This document shows positions 21,132 through 33,400 of a stretch of 64,000 nucleotides of DNA, piece by piece; within the stretch, counting starts at the first letter, position 1; each line of letters starts with the position of its first letter. Location of the stretch: the NCBI GenBank assembly GCA_916610825.1, contig OU744450.1, positions 16,663,814 through 16,727,813 of the forward strand, given 5' to 3'. The stretch comes from Haliclystus octoradiatus. Taxonomy: Eukaryota > Cnidaria > Staurozoa > Stauromedusae > Haliclystidae. A program made the position numbers and the translations under genes. Below the pieces are notes generated by a model, which saw nothing but the letters and a program-made list of their open reading frames with translations, was not told the origin of the DNA and did not search any database.

Positions 21132-24125
21132 TTATAGCCACCAATAACGGATATAAATTATTAAGATGAACATAATTATTGCTAACAGCGCATATTTGGC
21201 ATACGCTGATCTCAAGTTAAGAAATTTAGCTTCTTTCTTGTATTTCTCTGATTGGAAACGTAGTTGTCCAGCTTTGTCGCCTAGAACTAGAAAACATTGT
21301 TGATTATTAATCAATAATCAGTCATGTTGGTTGAAAGGCAAAAAGTATGCATACCATTAACGAGATCTGAGAAATTTCATTAATGACAATCAACATAATC
21401 AGTTAACTAGTAGGCTACCTGATAGAGTCTCTCCCCTTTGCAAAACATCATCAATGTTCTTCATCATAATTTTTTGAACATCTTGTAGTTCATCATTGAG
21501 TCGTGTTAAATTTCTTCGATTTCGACTGTCAGCAAAATTCTTTTTTGCCTTCTGTAAGTATGTATCTGAGAAACACAATAACTAAACTATGAGCCATTGG
21601 CTATTTTCAATTAAACAAAGGTGAAACCACAAAATTATTCAGAAATGTCAAACATACCAAACTCTATGAAACAATAAGGTCTTGTAGCAGTGGCTATCTC
21701 TGCACCAAATTCTCTGTGAAATTCATTTTGAATATCCTCGAGGTAGCTGAATGCTAATCGCTTTGAGAAAGACTTTTCACACAATACTAGGTAACAAACA
21801 CCCATGTCAAGGCAGTAGCTGATGAAAGATAAATATTCATATTGAAGTAGGGATATGCTATTAAGTACCCAAAGTTTGTGTATCAAACACCACAAAATGG
21901 TGATGGTCATGTGCAAAACTTACTGAAAGATATAGGAGCCAGATTCAATGCTACATCTTTGTGGTGAGCGATCAGTCAGTTTCTTGAATAATGTTTTGGC
22001 CTGGTTTTGATATTCTTGCAGATCTCGTCCAGACTTTGAAGTAAAGAGGAAATACAAATACATAAAATACCTAAGTGCACTAATGATTGTGATTTGTAAT
22101 GAATGTGAATACCTTACTGGTCTTATCAATATCAGTCAAAAACGAGTCTATTCTGTCAAAAGAGGTCAACCATGATATGCAAATTGAGGTACAGTATGTA
22201 GTATGCCCGGCGCCTCCTGTTCTATGTAGGCTACAAATTGCATACATCAATCATCAATGACAGGTATTCATATAACAAAGGTGTACATATCTATATAGAC
22301 CAAGCGCCACAGAACTAAAACGGCAGGTTTGTCCGGGCAACTTGAAAATCACATAAAAGATAAAAGTGTTCATAAAAATATGCTTAACAATTCCCTATTT
22401 CTTGTTTTGATATTGTAAACCCTTCAAAGATCCATTTTATATTTCAGGATTAACGGTCAAAGCCTTCTTATCATTTTGAGAAAAGGCTGCATGTGAGCTT
22501 CATGGTCTTCGATTTTTTGTTCTCCCAAGATTTTGCGAATCCATAGAAGCATGACAAAAACAGAAAATGTATGAATTAAGAAGGCTCTGACCGTGAAATG
22601 ATTTATAAATTTATCGCTGGTGAGCTCCACAATAAAATTTGACAAAAACAAGAAACAGGAAAGCATTGTGGTATTTTTATGAACATTTTATGTGAATTTC
22701 AAGTTGCTCGGAGAAACCTGCCGTTTTAGTTCTGTGGCGCTCGGTCTAATAGACAAAACTGACTTGGTTGATAGAGAGTTTGCATGGAATAAAATACAAT
22801 TATCTTTTGAAATGAAATGAAATTAGTCTTATTGTGACTTTGGTCCGAGTTATGACAATTTAAGTAAAATTATCAAGACTAGAGTATTTTGGCAAGAACG
22901 GAAGCTTGTCAGCAGTAAATTGCAACATCTTAATGCAGTTTAGCCGGGATTAAACTTTTCTGGAAGGTGCTAAATCTGTGCTAGTTCACCGTGAATTATT
23001 CACAGTATATCTCCATAATCCCAGATAAATGACAGGAAAGGTGGCAGATCACCAACCCGTAGTCTCCTTCTGATACTCGAAAACACAATAGAAACCTGTA
23101 TTTCAGCTCTTCCATAAATCTCTCAGCGTCTTCCGTGTTCCACGTTTAAGACCTGCAGACTTTTGAATGAAATGCGTCCAGGAAAATTTTTTTTCTGAAA
23201 TTTTAAGGACCCAACTGGGTCCTGGGTATCTAGTCTGGGTATATAGTCGTTTCCCGACTTTGCGATACCCTATTGTGTACGGTCAACGATTGTGTATGCT
23301 ATATCAAACATCTATCACTAACATCTATAATAGCCCAAACCATTTCCCTTGTGTAATGTCAACAGGTACGGTCAACCATTATCATTATAAAGATCAGCTT
23401 GCTACCTTAATTATATCTGTATGGGGTTGTTTGCTATTTATTATTCGACCAAACAGTCTGCGCACATGGGAATCAAGTATCATACCAGACAGAAAAGTTT
23501 GTTGTGCGCGTCTGAGATCTCAGGCGCGCAGCAGACTTTCCTACGTAGGATTTTAATTGAACTTGATTGAATCTCTGGCGCGCAAATTGCAATATTTTCA
23601 ATCTGGGTATCATATAGCATGGCTTAAGACAATCCATAAAGTAGGTAAATTATTGAATCATCATTATTTATTGCATGAGAACTAACTCTATATTCTAAAT
23701 GCATTGAAAAAAGTTAACTTTTGTCCCAAACTAAATTGACAAGTAACTTTGATCAACAGTAGACACACGTCGTATGTCTTGAGACGTGTGACAGTTGTGT
23801 GTCGTTCTAAGGTGCTTGTTAGGATTTATATAGGCCTAGCTAGTAGTATAACTGTACCAGTCTAGTACTAGTAGACTCTGACTAAGTTAAGAAACTTTCA
23901 GCATGACAGAGACAGACCGACATGAGCCACACAAGTCAATGATCATGTAAGATTGTAAGGCAGTTATAATAGTTAAGAACTGTTTATCTACACTAGCCTT
24001 GATGAGCATAATTATGTTATTGTGTGAACAGAAAATCAAATATTTCTTACCTGAGCATCTGATGGCATAGAAGCTGCTAATGGCAGACCGTCAACAACAC
24101 GGGCAATCATAGTCAAAAGAGCCAT
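21132..24125 (-). CDS. SEC22B: SEC22B, ER-Golgi R-SNARE
   Basis: Five exons on the minus strand (24125-24051, 22033-21924, 21818-21658, 21565-21419, 21286-21132) give 648 bases and 215 residues, the same length as human SEC22B. All junction phases agree. The order is: longin domain from [19 protein letters not shown] through [25 protein letters not shown] motif around [20 protein letters not shown], with the zero-layer arginine in LQRGE; then a single C-terminal membrane anchor ([20 protein letters not shown]) with no lumenal tail. The protein drives ER-Golgi vesicle fusion. Divergent residues near the SNARE end ([11 protein letters not shown] replaces ALDSKANNLSS) are odd but in frame. Intron 1 carries a 449-bp foldback element. 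Confidence 0.94.
22298..22746. mobile_element. Foldback MITE in SEC22B intron 1
   Basis: This 449-bp element has long inverted ends. The outer ~45 bases (GACC.AGCGCCACAGAACT, then AAAACGGCAGG) match almost exactly as reverse complements. Inner blocks also pair (GGTCA.AGCCTTCTTA with AAGAAGGCTCTGACC), so nearly the whole element folds. A TA dinucleotide flanks both sides (22296-22297 and 22747-22748), suggesting a Tc1/mariner-type target duplication. It has no coding capacity. A related end fragment is at 56950-57005. Confidence 0.75.
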
Positions 24126-24431
24126 TTGAGTGGTTGACTGGTGGCCCTCTCACCAATATATATAAAAATAGTACAATACAATTGATCCAGTAGCTTATCT
24201 ACTTGCTACAGTAGAACCAGAACAGTTCATCGTCATACAAAAACACTCAAACAATAATTATGACATTTCTCACGAAATTTATTTACTTCGATACAAGACA
24301 CCATCTTCAGACACCATTACACGTGTCCACGCATGCGTATCAATCTAGCTCAGGTACCACATGCTGCTACAAGTCAATCCTAGCCTCCATCCATACGAAG
24401 TCAATAAGTCAATACTGAGACCTAAGAGAAC
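24126..24431. promoter_or_regulatory. Short divergent promoter region SEC22B/SRD5A3
   Basis: Only 306 bases separate the two start codons, on opposite strands, so both promoters and 5' UTRs must lie here or overlap. No TATA box or known factor site is evident beyond an ACACGTGT E-box-like palindrome near 24320. Confidence 0.55.
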
Positions 24432-27400
24432 ATGTCGAATAAATCAAGTGTTGATATTTTCACCTACATCTGGATAATCGCAAATATTGGTAGTGCAACA
24501 ATATTCCTAGCAGCGATACTGGATAAATTTCTGAAATTACCATATTTTGTGTTTTACTTACATTCATGGGGTAAAGTGAGTGCGACCAAACCTAACCAAT
24601 CTGTAAACCTAGGCCTATTTAGGCTATTTAGTCTCCATGCTCCAAACAGGTAGGCTATGTAATATACCAGTCGTTACAAATTGTAATAATGCTGCAAGCA
24701 AACGTTATTGACAAATAAAATGTTTGGTGTTGAGACTGTTTTCATATAAAGAAACTTTCTTACATATATACTACAATTATACCCGGTCTGCAAAGCATGG
24801 CAGCTGCGCTCCCCAGTCTGCAGATTATGGCAATGGCGCACCCAAGATTCAACGATTTTAGATATTTTACGAACAAACGTCAACAGAGTATTTGCTGTTG
24901 CGCACCCGAGATCTCGGCGAAAACTGCCCTTTTCTGCAGACTGAATCCAAGATGAAATGAATGAAAGCCCCCGAGAAAATTTCGGCCCCCGAGATGAAAT
25001 TTTTTTCGGGATTGCCGCCCCTGAAGCTGTAATTTTCATCAAAAATTGCAGTTAAAGATGAATTTTTTGTCATTTTCTTCATAATGTTTGCTAAAATAAT
25101 GGATTTTAGCGCCCCTGAAGTCAAATTTGATCAGTTGCCGCCCCCTCTCCTAACTTTTTTCGGCGCTGCCGCCCCCGATATCTCGTCGAGATTGCCATTA
25201 TTTGCAGACTGGCAATCCTACTATATCAATTGAAAAGAGAAGGAAAGTGAAAATATATTTAAGGTTTTTTTAAGCATGAAGATACTGGAGGCTAAAACTC
25301 AACGTTTAGTGAAGTTTGTTCTACTAAAATAAAATCATAATTATCTTGAAATAATATAAATGAATGGATACAAAATCTGAAAGATTCAACACTGTAGGCC
25401 TACACTGTAATAGCCGAAATGATATTATTTTTTAATCTTTTCTTGGGACGAACAAGAAATATGTAAGTATATTTTCATAGATTATTTAACGAAATGGCTA
25501 AAACCATGGTCGACGTAACTTTAGCCTATGGGGCTAAAACCACGTATATCAATCACGTGTGCGTTATAGACCACTCGGAATCTGGGATCATGTAACTCAT
25601 TTCACACAAATTCATCAGCATAGCAGTCGAAGAAGATGAGCAGCATCGTTTTTGTGTGAATTTAATCAAGCCTAGGCCTACTATGAAAATAATTTGGTAC
25701 TGTAATATTCAAATATCTCAAGGAATTATGAAAACTCTATTAGGAATATATTGTTTAATCTGAGACTACTTAAAAGAATAAACTTTGTCTTCGTAAAATC
25801 TATGGTACTTAGCCGCGACTTTGTAACTTTCATGGTTCACGGAAAAGGATTATTTACCTACATTATTCATTGAATCATTTACATGTGAGATGTTTGCAGT
25901 GCCCAACTTACTGTATGTTAAAGAGTTTTTCAAAATTTGCGATATTATTAATATTCAAGTTGATTGTATAGGCTAACTTGTATTACATGCATGATGAAAC
26001 CAGCACAGCAAATATTAATAAAAGCCATGAAGTACACATAGAAACAATTGTGCCAGTAAAATTTTGTGACTGCACAAAAACAGTCAAGAAAACGAATTTA
26101 TGTATATTATTAACAACCAAGGTGAAAGCAACAGCACAGTACATGATAATAATGTCGACTGTTCAGAGCTTTGCACGGTTCCTTGGAAATGTAAACAAAA
26201 TACGGCATGAATAACCTACTCCTTTCAAGTTCGCCGTGTTTCCTAACCCTTCCACTATATAAACTATGCTCCCACCAACCAGGCACCAATTCCAAGCACC
26301 ACCAATGGTGTGGATTTTAATATACCGTAGTTTAATGTATTGTTCATTTTGCTAATTTAAACAGGTTTTTGCCAACCACATTTGTGGATATAGTTACATA
26401 GGGGAACAGGTTTTTTCATGCGCCTATTTGTAATACCCAATTCAAGACAAAGATAAACAACAACAATTAAGCAAAATCTCTTTGTCTAGATGAATTTCCT
26501 TTGTTTTTCTCAGTCCAGATATTATCAAACCTCAAATAATGTCCAGTTTTTTTAGCTTGCACAAGGAGATATCAAGAAGATATTAACCAAGTTTAACTGT
26601 ATCACTGTCATAGAAACTGTTGTTAAACTGTTTTCTATTAATTAACTTAGTCTTATCTAGTGATCTGTGTTTCTATATTGTATATTGTTTATTGTTTGTT
26701 CAATATATTGTATTTTTGTTCAACCATAGATTCTTTATCCATATGTATCTCGTGGGATCATTGATGTCTGGGATCTCAGTTGTGTGTTACTGGAATCACC
26801 TCAACAAGAGCGAATTTGCAGATGTTTATATTGGAATTCTGGCAAAATATTGTCTAATCAAAAGTAATGAGGTATCAATCATTTTGGGGCTGCTTTGTAT
26901 CTCCATACAGACTATGCGTCGTCTGTATGAGTCCATTAAAGTAACTCAGTTTGGATCATCAATTCACATTGCTCATTATTTTACTGGTATTGGATTTTAC
27001 TCAATTCTTCCATTAACTATCTTGGCATCAATGCCTATTGGACCATCGGCAGGTAAGTCTATTGCGTTCTTTTTTATATTCGATCTCTAGTGAGTTTAAA
27101 TAGACACAAAGTATTCAATAAAAATATTAAATCATCTAAAAATGCACATTCATTAGAAATGATATACCATAGCTGTCTGAACATATGAATGCAAAGTTAG
27201 TCTTTATAGATAATCACCATCATTGTTGTCATCATCATCATCATCAATACAACACAATTGACGACAATATTCTTTTCTCTTAATGGAACTTAAAATTTGT
27301 GTCTTCTCATCCCAACCTATTGCTGCCAAAGTCCAAACCACTTTTCTTGATCCATCCTTGTCAAAATACTTGGTGTGTATCTCAATCCACCATTTACGAC

Positions 27401-30400
27401 AAGGAGTACATATTTTATACCATTTTAAATATGCAAAATTTAGAATTTCAATATATTCTTAATTATTTTTTGTTACCCATGTACATAATAAATATTAGCA
27501 ATTGACAATGGCAGTCATTATATTGCATTTGTGTGAAATACATGATTATTCAATTTATTACACACATGTATCACGATGGCCTAGCTGTTTGACTCCACTT
27601 TCTCTTTAAATGTCTGTTTAATGACCAATTATGGGAACACATTTTTTCTTTCTTAAAATCTGAATTGGCTGACCTCCCTTTTTACACAGAAATGTGTTTA
27701 CACAGATTCAAGTAGCTGAAGTTAAATGACGAAGAATGGTGACAATGATTTTTCTAGTTTGAACTTGTATAAGCGGAAATATTTAATGTTGTATCTACCC
27801 TATTTTTGATCTGTCACTTTTTCCAAACTCGGAACGATAGTCAGAATGACAAGAGGGCTTACAATAGGAAAAACGACAATTGAAAACTTTAAAAAATCGT
27901 TTCTCCTTTCGGGCGGAATCAAAAGTTTTTAATATCCAAGTCAGCCATGCCCATGCCTTTGGTACACCTTTTGTGCTTGAAGCGAGTTTATTTTACCAAG
28001 AAATACATCAGATCCAAGGACATTTAGTGGTTAAAATAGCGTTGTTCTGTGAAAAGGTGTTAGGACAAATGAAGGTAATGTTTAGGGAGTATATCTTTCA
28101 AATCTCACGGCTAGCCCCCGCTGCTTATCTTCAAACTCTTTTCAAACTTCATCTATATCAAGTGAATAGCCTTATGTCAATCACCTGACTCCTACTTCAT
28201 CTCCTTCGTGTTATAGCATTTCCTGGCAATACGTCATTCAATCAGAACATGGTTTTAAGCTACCGCACCATGCCCAATTTTGCCATTGGGGCAAATATTT
28301 ATAGCCCCATTTGGGTGCTTGGTTGTTGGGAGTTCTCAAAAGGAATTACCTCCAACAGCGAAACCGTATGTGAATCTGTGAGCAAACCTGTCCCCACCAA
28401 ACCCAGCTCCAACGTGTTTGGAGAGGGTACATGTTATGTTACGTGTTTTATGCCTAAAGCAATAATTTTCGTCTTAAGTTTTGTTAATTGTCAAGCCTAC
28501 CGTTTTACCAACCCGTTCAACTTCATTGAGAAGTTGTTGTGCGTTAGATATGCTATCTTAACAAATCAGGAATCATGTTTCGGGCTGCTACTATTGCACC
28601 GCCAATCCAGAAACTATGAGATGAAAATTTTCCTGGAATCTTGGCTTTGTGGAAAATTGTGCTCAGTCACGCCGAAAAAGGGACCCTAGATATAGGCTGG
28701 CCAGAACATAACAAGAACAGTTAGTCGTCTTGAACCCCTCGTACACGTAAATATGCCAACTTAACTACAATTGCACAAAGTCTTTCTGAACCTCGTCCAT
28801 ATTCCCTGGCAAGTTGTATTATATTGCTGACCCTACCCTTGGCACCTGTGGCATGGAACATGTATAGACTGTAATTAATCATAGACCAGTCTATAACATG
28901 GCTTGCAGCTGCATGCATGCCATGTCATATGACCGCCAAACACGTTACGCATCAAATTGGCTATAATTCAGGATAATAATTAATTTATAATCTGATAAAG
29001 CCTTCGAACGATTGCGACAATACTTACTTTACTTAGTAATAATTAATGCTGGAAATCATAATGAAGGCTTCTATCCAGCTTATTATTGAATCTATAGTTC
29101 TACGATTAGTACGATGTTTGGCCACAAGGACTAGCTGTCCATTCATTAGTAGCTCTGGTTCAGCCTCTGTTTCTAAAGAAATCGGAGACGTTAAGTTTGC
29201 AAGCTCCACCACATACTTGCCAACAATAATTGCTGGAACCACCTTTGCCAGGATCAGTGCAAATGCTGGGCCTACAATAAAAGGCTGATAGGCTTGAGCA
29301 GGCGCCGCTTGGACAATCATATGAGATATCCCCGGATTACTGTAAATGTTATCCGACGTTCCTGACATGTAAGCTGATGCGGAAGCAGTGATGTCATTAT
29401 TCTCACCAGGCATGGCAAAAGTTTAAACAAATTCTGGTACGGGAAGTTTTAATGTATCTAACATACCTTGCTCTTCGCCGCTTGTTACATTCCCAGCGCT
29501 TACCGACATTGTAGATGATTAAGCTGCTGCAGGTGTAGCGTTACCAGTAATAGCAAGAACAGCTTGCACAACGTCATTTACTAAGCTTTGACTATTTTGA
29601 TGATCAACAGGCAGTACTGGCGATGGTACGGGTACAGCAAGTAAACTCAATATTGAACTATGTGATGGATACTTTGAAGCAGAAGCTTCTTGACTGTTTC
29701 TAGTCTTTCTCTGTTTAGGCACGGTAATAATCTTCAATCGCAATATCTTCTCAAAACAAACTTTCAATAATCTTTAATGCATATGAGATATAAAAAAACA
29801 AAATAGCTTCCCAAACAGCAATAATTGTAATCACTTCAATAATATAATAAAACCAGTTCCGAATAATGAACAGTCACTAGCAAATTGAAACTTAAAAATA
29901 GAAAACCGTAAGACAATGACAATGATATTGTCTTGAAGCTAGCTCGAACAGTACATCATAACGGAAGTGTTATAGTATGGAGATAGTGTAGCCGTGTGAT
30001 TGTATCAAAGGCGCTTCCCCTCTCTATTTTAAGTTTCATTTATATTTTGAATTTAATGAGAAATAATACCATGTAAATATGCTAATATATTATTTCATTA
30101 TAATATTAATCTAAAGGTGTCTTTAATTTTTATCAATCCGTCCAAATCATATTTGTATAATATATGCATTTAAGAATGTACCTACCCATAGATTGTTGTT
30201 GCTTTAAAGCGACCCTTACTGTATCTTTTTGAGAACATCCAACTTCTTTCTGTTTAATTGATTCTTTTTCATAAAGCTTTTTAAGTAACTAAGGTTGATG
30301 AATTCTCAAATGTGAGCGCAAATTTAAAGTAGTAAACTTTTTTGCGGATTTACCCCCAAGGCTTAGCTTTGTTTACAAATCTTATGTAGTACCTCGCATA

Positions 30401-33400
30401 CAAGTAGCCTCCTATTGATTCATATAAATAGATACTCAACTTATTGTATTGGGAGTTTAGTGTTATTGATGTCAGTGATTAGAACAGATCTAATAGTATA
30501 CTGTGTTGTCAGTTGTAACTTCTGGTTATATTGCATTATTATTATTACAGTTATTGAGCTGCGGGACTCAACACTGGCGCAGTTGATAGTTCGATTTGGA
30601 GGTTCATGATCCCCTTAAATAAACTTTAATATTAAGTTGTATTCGTTATGGTTGACGAAGAACAAAACCATGACGCAGTTCAACAGAGAGATGTGGCACG
30701 CCCGATGGTTATATCTTTCCGTGGTAGATTGCCTACAGAATTTGACCCCATTGTATCTAACGCCTATGACTGATTTCAGAAATGGAAATCATCTTTCAGC
30801 AACTACATGTTGGCTACGGATTTGTCAGTGTACCGAAGAAAAGAAACTTGCCATTTTATACAATGTCGGAGGTGAGGATTTTCGTCAATTCGCCAGAAAA
30901 AATTGTTATTTTATAGAAACGCATCTAGAGACAGTATAGATGTAAACTCTTAGATACCAAACAAAAATCTGATCAGCGGTAAATGAATTTGTGCAAGATT
31001 TACATTCAGCCTACGATGAAACTGGATACACAGATACGTTGTTGACAGGAGAGCTACTTTTAAGAGACTTACTCATCCTTTGTATTCATAATGATGAAGC
31101 AAAACGTTTGGTATTACAAAGGGATATTGATACGCTGACAATAAATGATTGTGTCAAATTAGTGTCAACATTTGAAACAGTGCAAATTACAAAATCTGAT
31201 GAGATAATTGCATCAGAACTGAATTACATCAAATGTAAACGCTGTGGTAGACAGCATAAGAATGGTTCATGCCCTGCATATGGTAAGAAATGTAATGGTT
31301 GTGGTGGTAAATATCATTTCAAAATAGTTTGTATGAAATCACGCAAACAAAAGCACATCAAAGACGACGACAAAAAGAGAAGAGGTAAAGATGTCAAAGA
31401 TAAAAAAGACACATAAGAACTATTCAAAGAAACGTTCAGTAGCTGCTGCAATTCAACCGGATACATAATACGATTGTAGTAGTTCAACTCAAAGTGGTTA
31501 TGATTCAAATTATGCCTTACATTCAGTTGGCACAGGACAATATTCCAGAAGCGTATTTGAAATAGGCAAGTGATTTTACCAAATTAAATGACTGTTATGT
31601 AAAGCCCTGGAATTCAAAACGCATTAAAGTAACAGCGAAAGGTACTTTAAAATTATCAGGTTCACCGACACACAAAGGTGCCAGCATACATGCGAAATGT
31701 ATTAAGAGCTTACAATGTCCTTTGTTAGCCTATTCCGATTATTTGCAACTAGGCGGGATACCATCAGCATTACTTGATGAATTTAAAGTTGACGTAAACA
31801 ATCTAGATTTCAACAACTCGACAGAGAACGATAATAAACAAAATACTGAAGTTTTGGGTTGCATTGGGAAAGCAAATATTGAATTAAAAGACAATGCTAG
31901 GCCGCATGTACAAGGCGCAAGAAAACTAGCCTTCCGTCTACACAATCAGGTAGCAAAAGAGTTAGACGCTATGGTTGAAAAAGGCATTATAGAATGAATT
32001 ACTGGACACTGTGAATGGTTATCACCGATTGTATTCGCTTGGAGACAGAATGGAAGTCCAAGAATTTGTGGTGACTTTAGAAAGCTTAATCAATCGATCA
32101 GCAGAGAGAGATATGTCATACCAACAGCAGATACATTATTTGCCCAGCTGCACAGTTCAAAATACTTTACCAGTTTAGATTTGGAAACAAGATTTCAGCA
32201 AATCAGTTTCGATGAAGAGTCGAGTAAATTAACCACAATTGCGACATATAAAGGAAACTATAGATATAAAAGGTTACCTTTTGGAATTACGTCAGCACCA
32301 GAGATATTTCAAAGATTCATGTCTGATCATTTGAATGATCTGAAAGGATGCATTGTTTACATAGATGATATTTTGGTTTATCTTAGTAGCAAGGAAGAAC
32401 ACGACGAACGTTTAAAAGCAGTTTATAGCCGATTGAAGAAAATTGGTGCAAAACTTAATAAAAAGAAATGCAAAATATGTGTGAAAAATTAAAATATCTT
32501 GGTCATGTATTATCCGAAAAAGGATTATCGCCGGATACAAACAAAATCACGGAGGCTTTAGCGTTACCTCATCCAACAAATGTTAAATGTGAAATAGTGA
32601 CTGGTCAAATATATCAGAATCATTAGATGTTTATTTTAAAGATCGTCACAATTTATCAACATTAGATAAACCGAAGTTATTATTACATGGTAACATGGTT
32701 GTTATTCCTTCAGTACTACGTGAGCGTATTATAAAGATGGCCCATGATAATCACCTTGGTTAAAAAGGTACTTTATCTCAATTAAATTCTGTGTGGTGGC
32801 CCGGTATGTCTGCAGATGCCAAATTCGCTGTTAGAAATTTTGAGTATTGCAAAGAGTATAAGTTCTAAAGGAGCTCTGAGACGGCGGTATGGCACACAAA
32901 TTCTTGAGTGATCAAGGATGAGGCGACGGCCATTCACAAGATGGAATCCTGCATCTCTGATGAAAGAGTGGATGATGTGTCGGCCTTGGTGTCCACATAT
33001 TTGGTGAAAATGTGATCAGATCCGATGTGATCAAATAAGAATTGAGATTCTTGAAGGCGGCCACCAACACATACTATATTCTGCTGGTCAAGGAATGGAG
33101 ATAGTTGAGCCAGCGGGTGATTCTCAGGTAGATAAGTATTGGGCTTGATGATAGCACTAGTATTTCCCCAAGCATCAAATTGACTTTGTCTGATGAGCCA
33201 TCCTTGAGCTATAGAAGTGACTGTGGAGACGCTGGTATCTCTTGGAGTTAGACTGATTCCAAGTTTCTGAGGAGCTCGGTCAATAAAATGCAGTGCAAAC
33301 TTTACAACATGTCCAGTGACTCTAACCAATCTCTTCCAAGATCCACAGCTGTGAATGAGCTTATCCAACAGGCTGCTGAGGGATAACTTGCTTTGTAGGA

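Noticed and set aside
22457..22666. 69-codon hydrophobic minus-strand ORF
   Set aside because: Lies wholly inside the foldback MITE in SEC22B intron 1 and mirrors its inverted repeat.
25369..25460. Alternative SRD5A3 exon 2 (GCCTAC..AATAT before GTAAGT)
   Set aside because: It also restores the phase, but the acceptor is weak and the peptide does not resemble the family. The exon at 25208-25263 has a better acceptor and gives the conserved arginine.
28249..28689. 146-codon plus-strand ORF
   Set aside because: No recognisable motif, odd composition, no splice partners that fit; could be the complement of a decayed element but cannot be supported.
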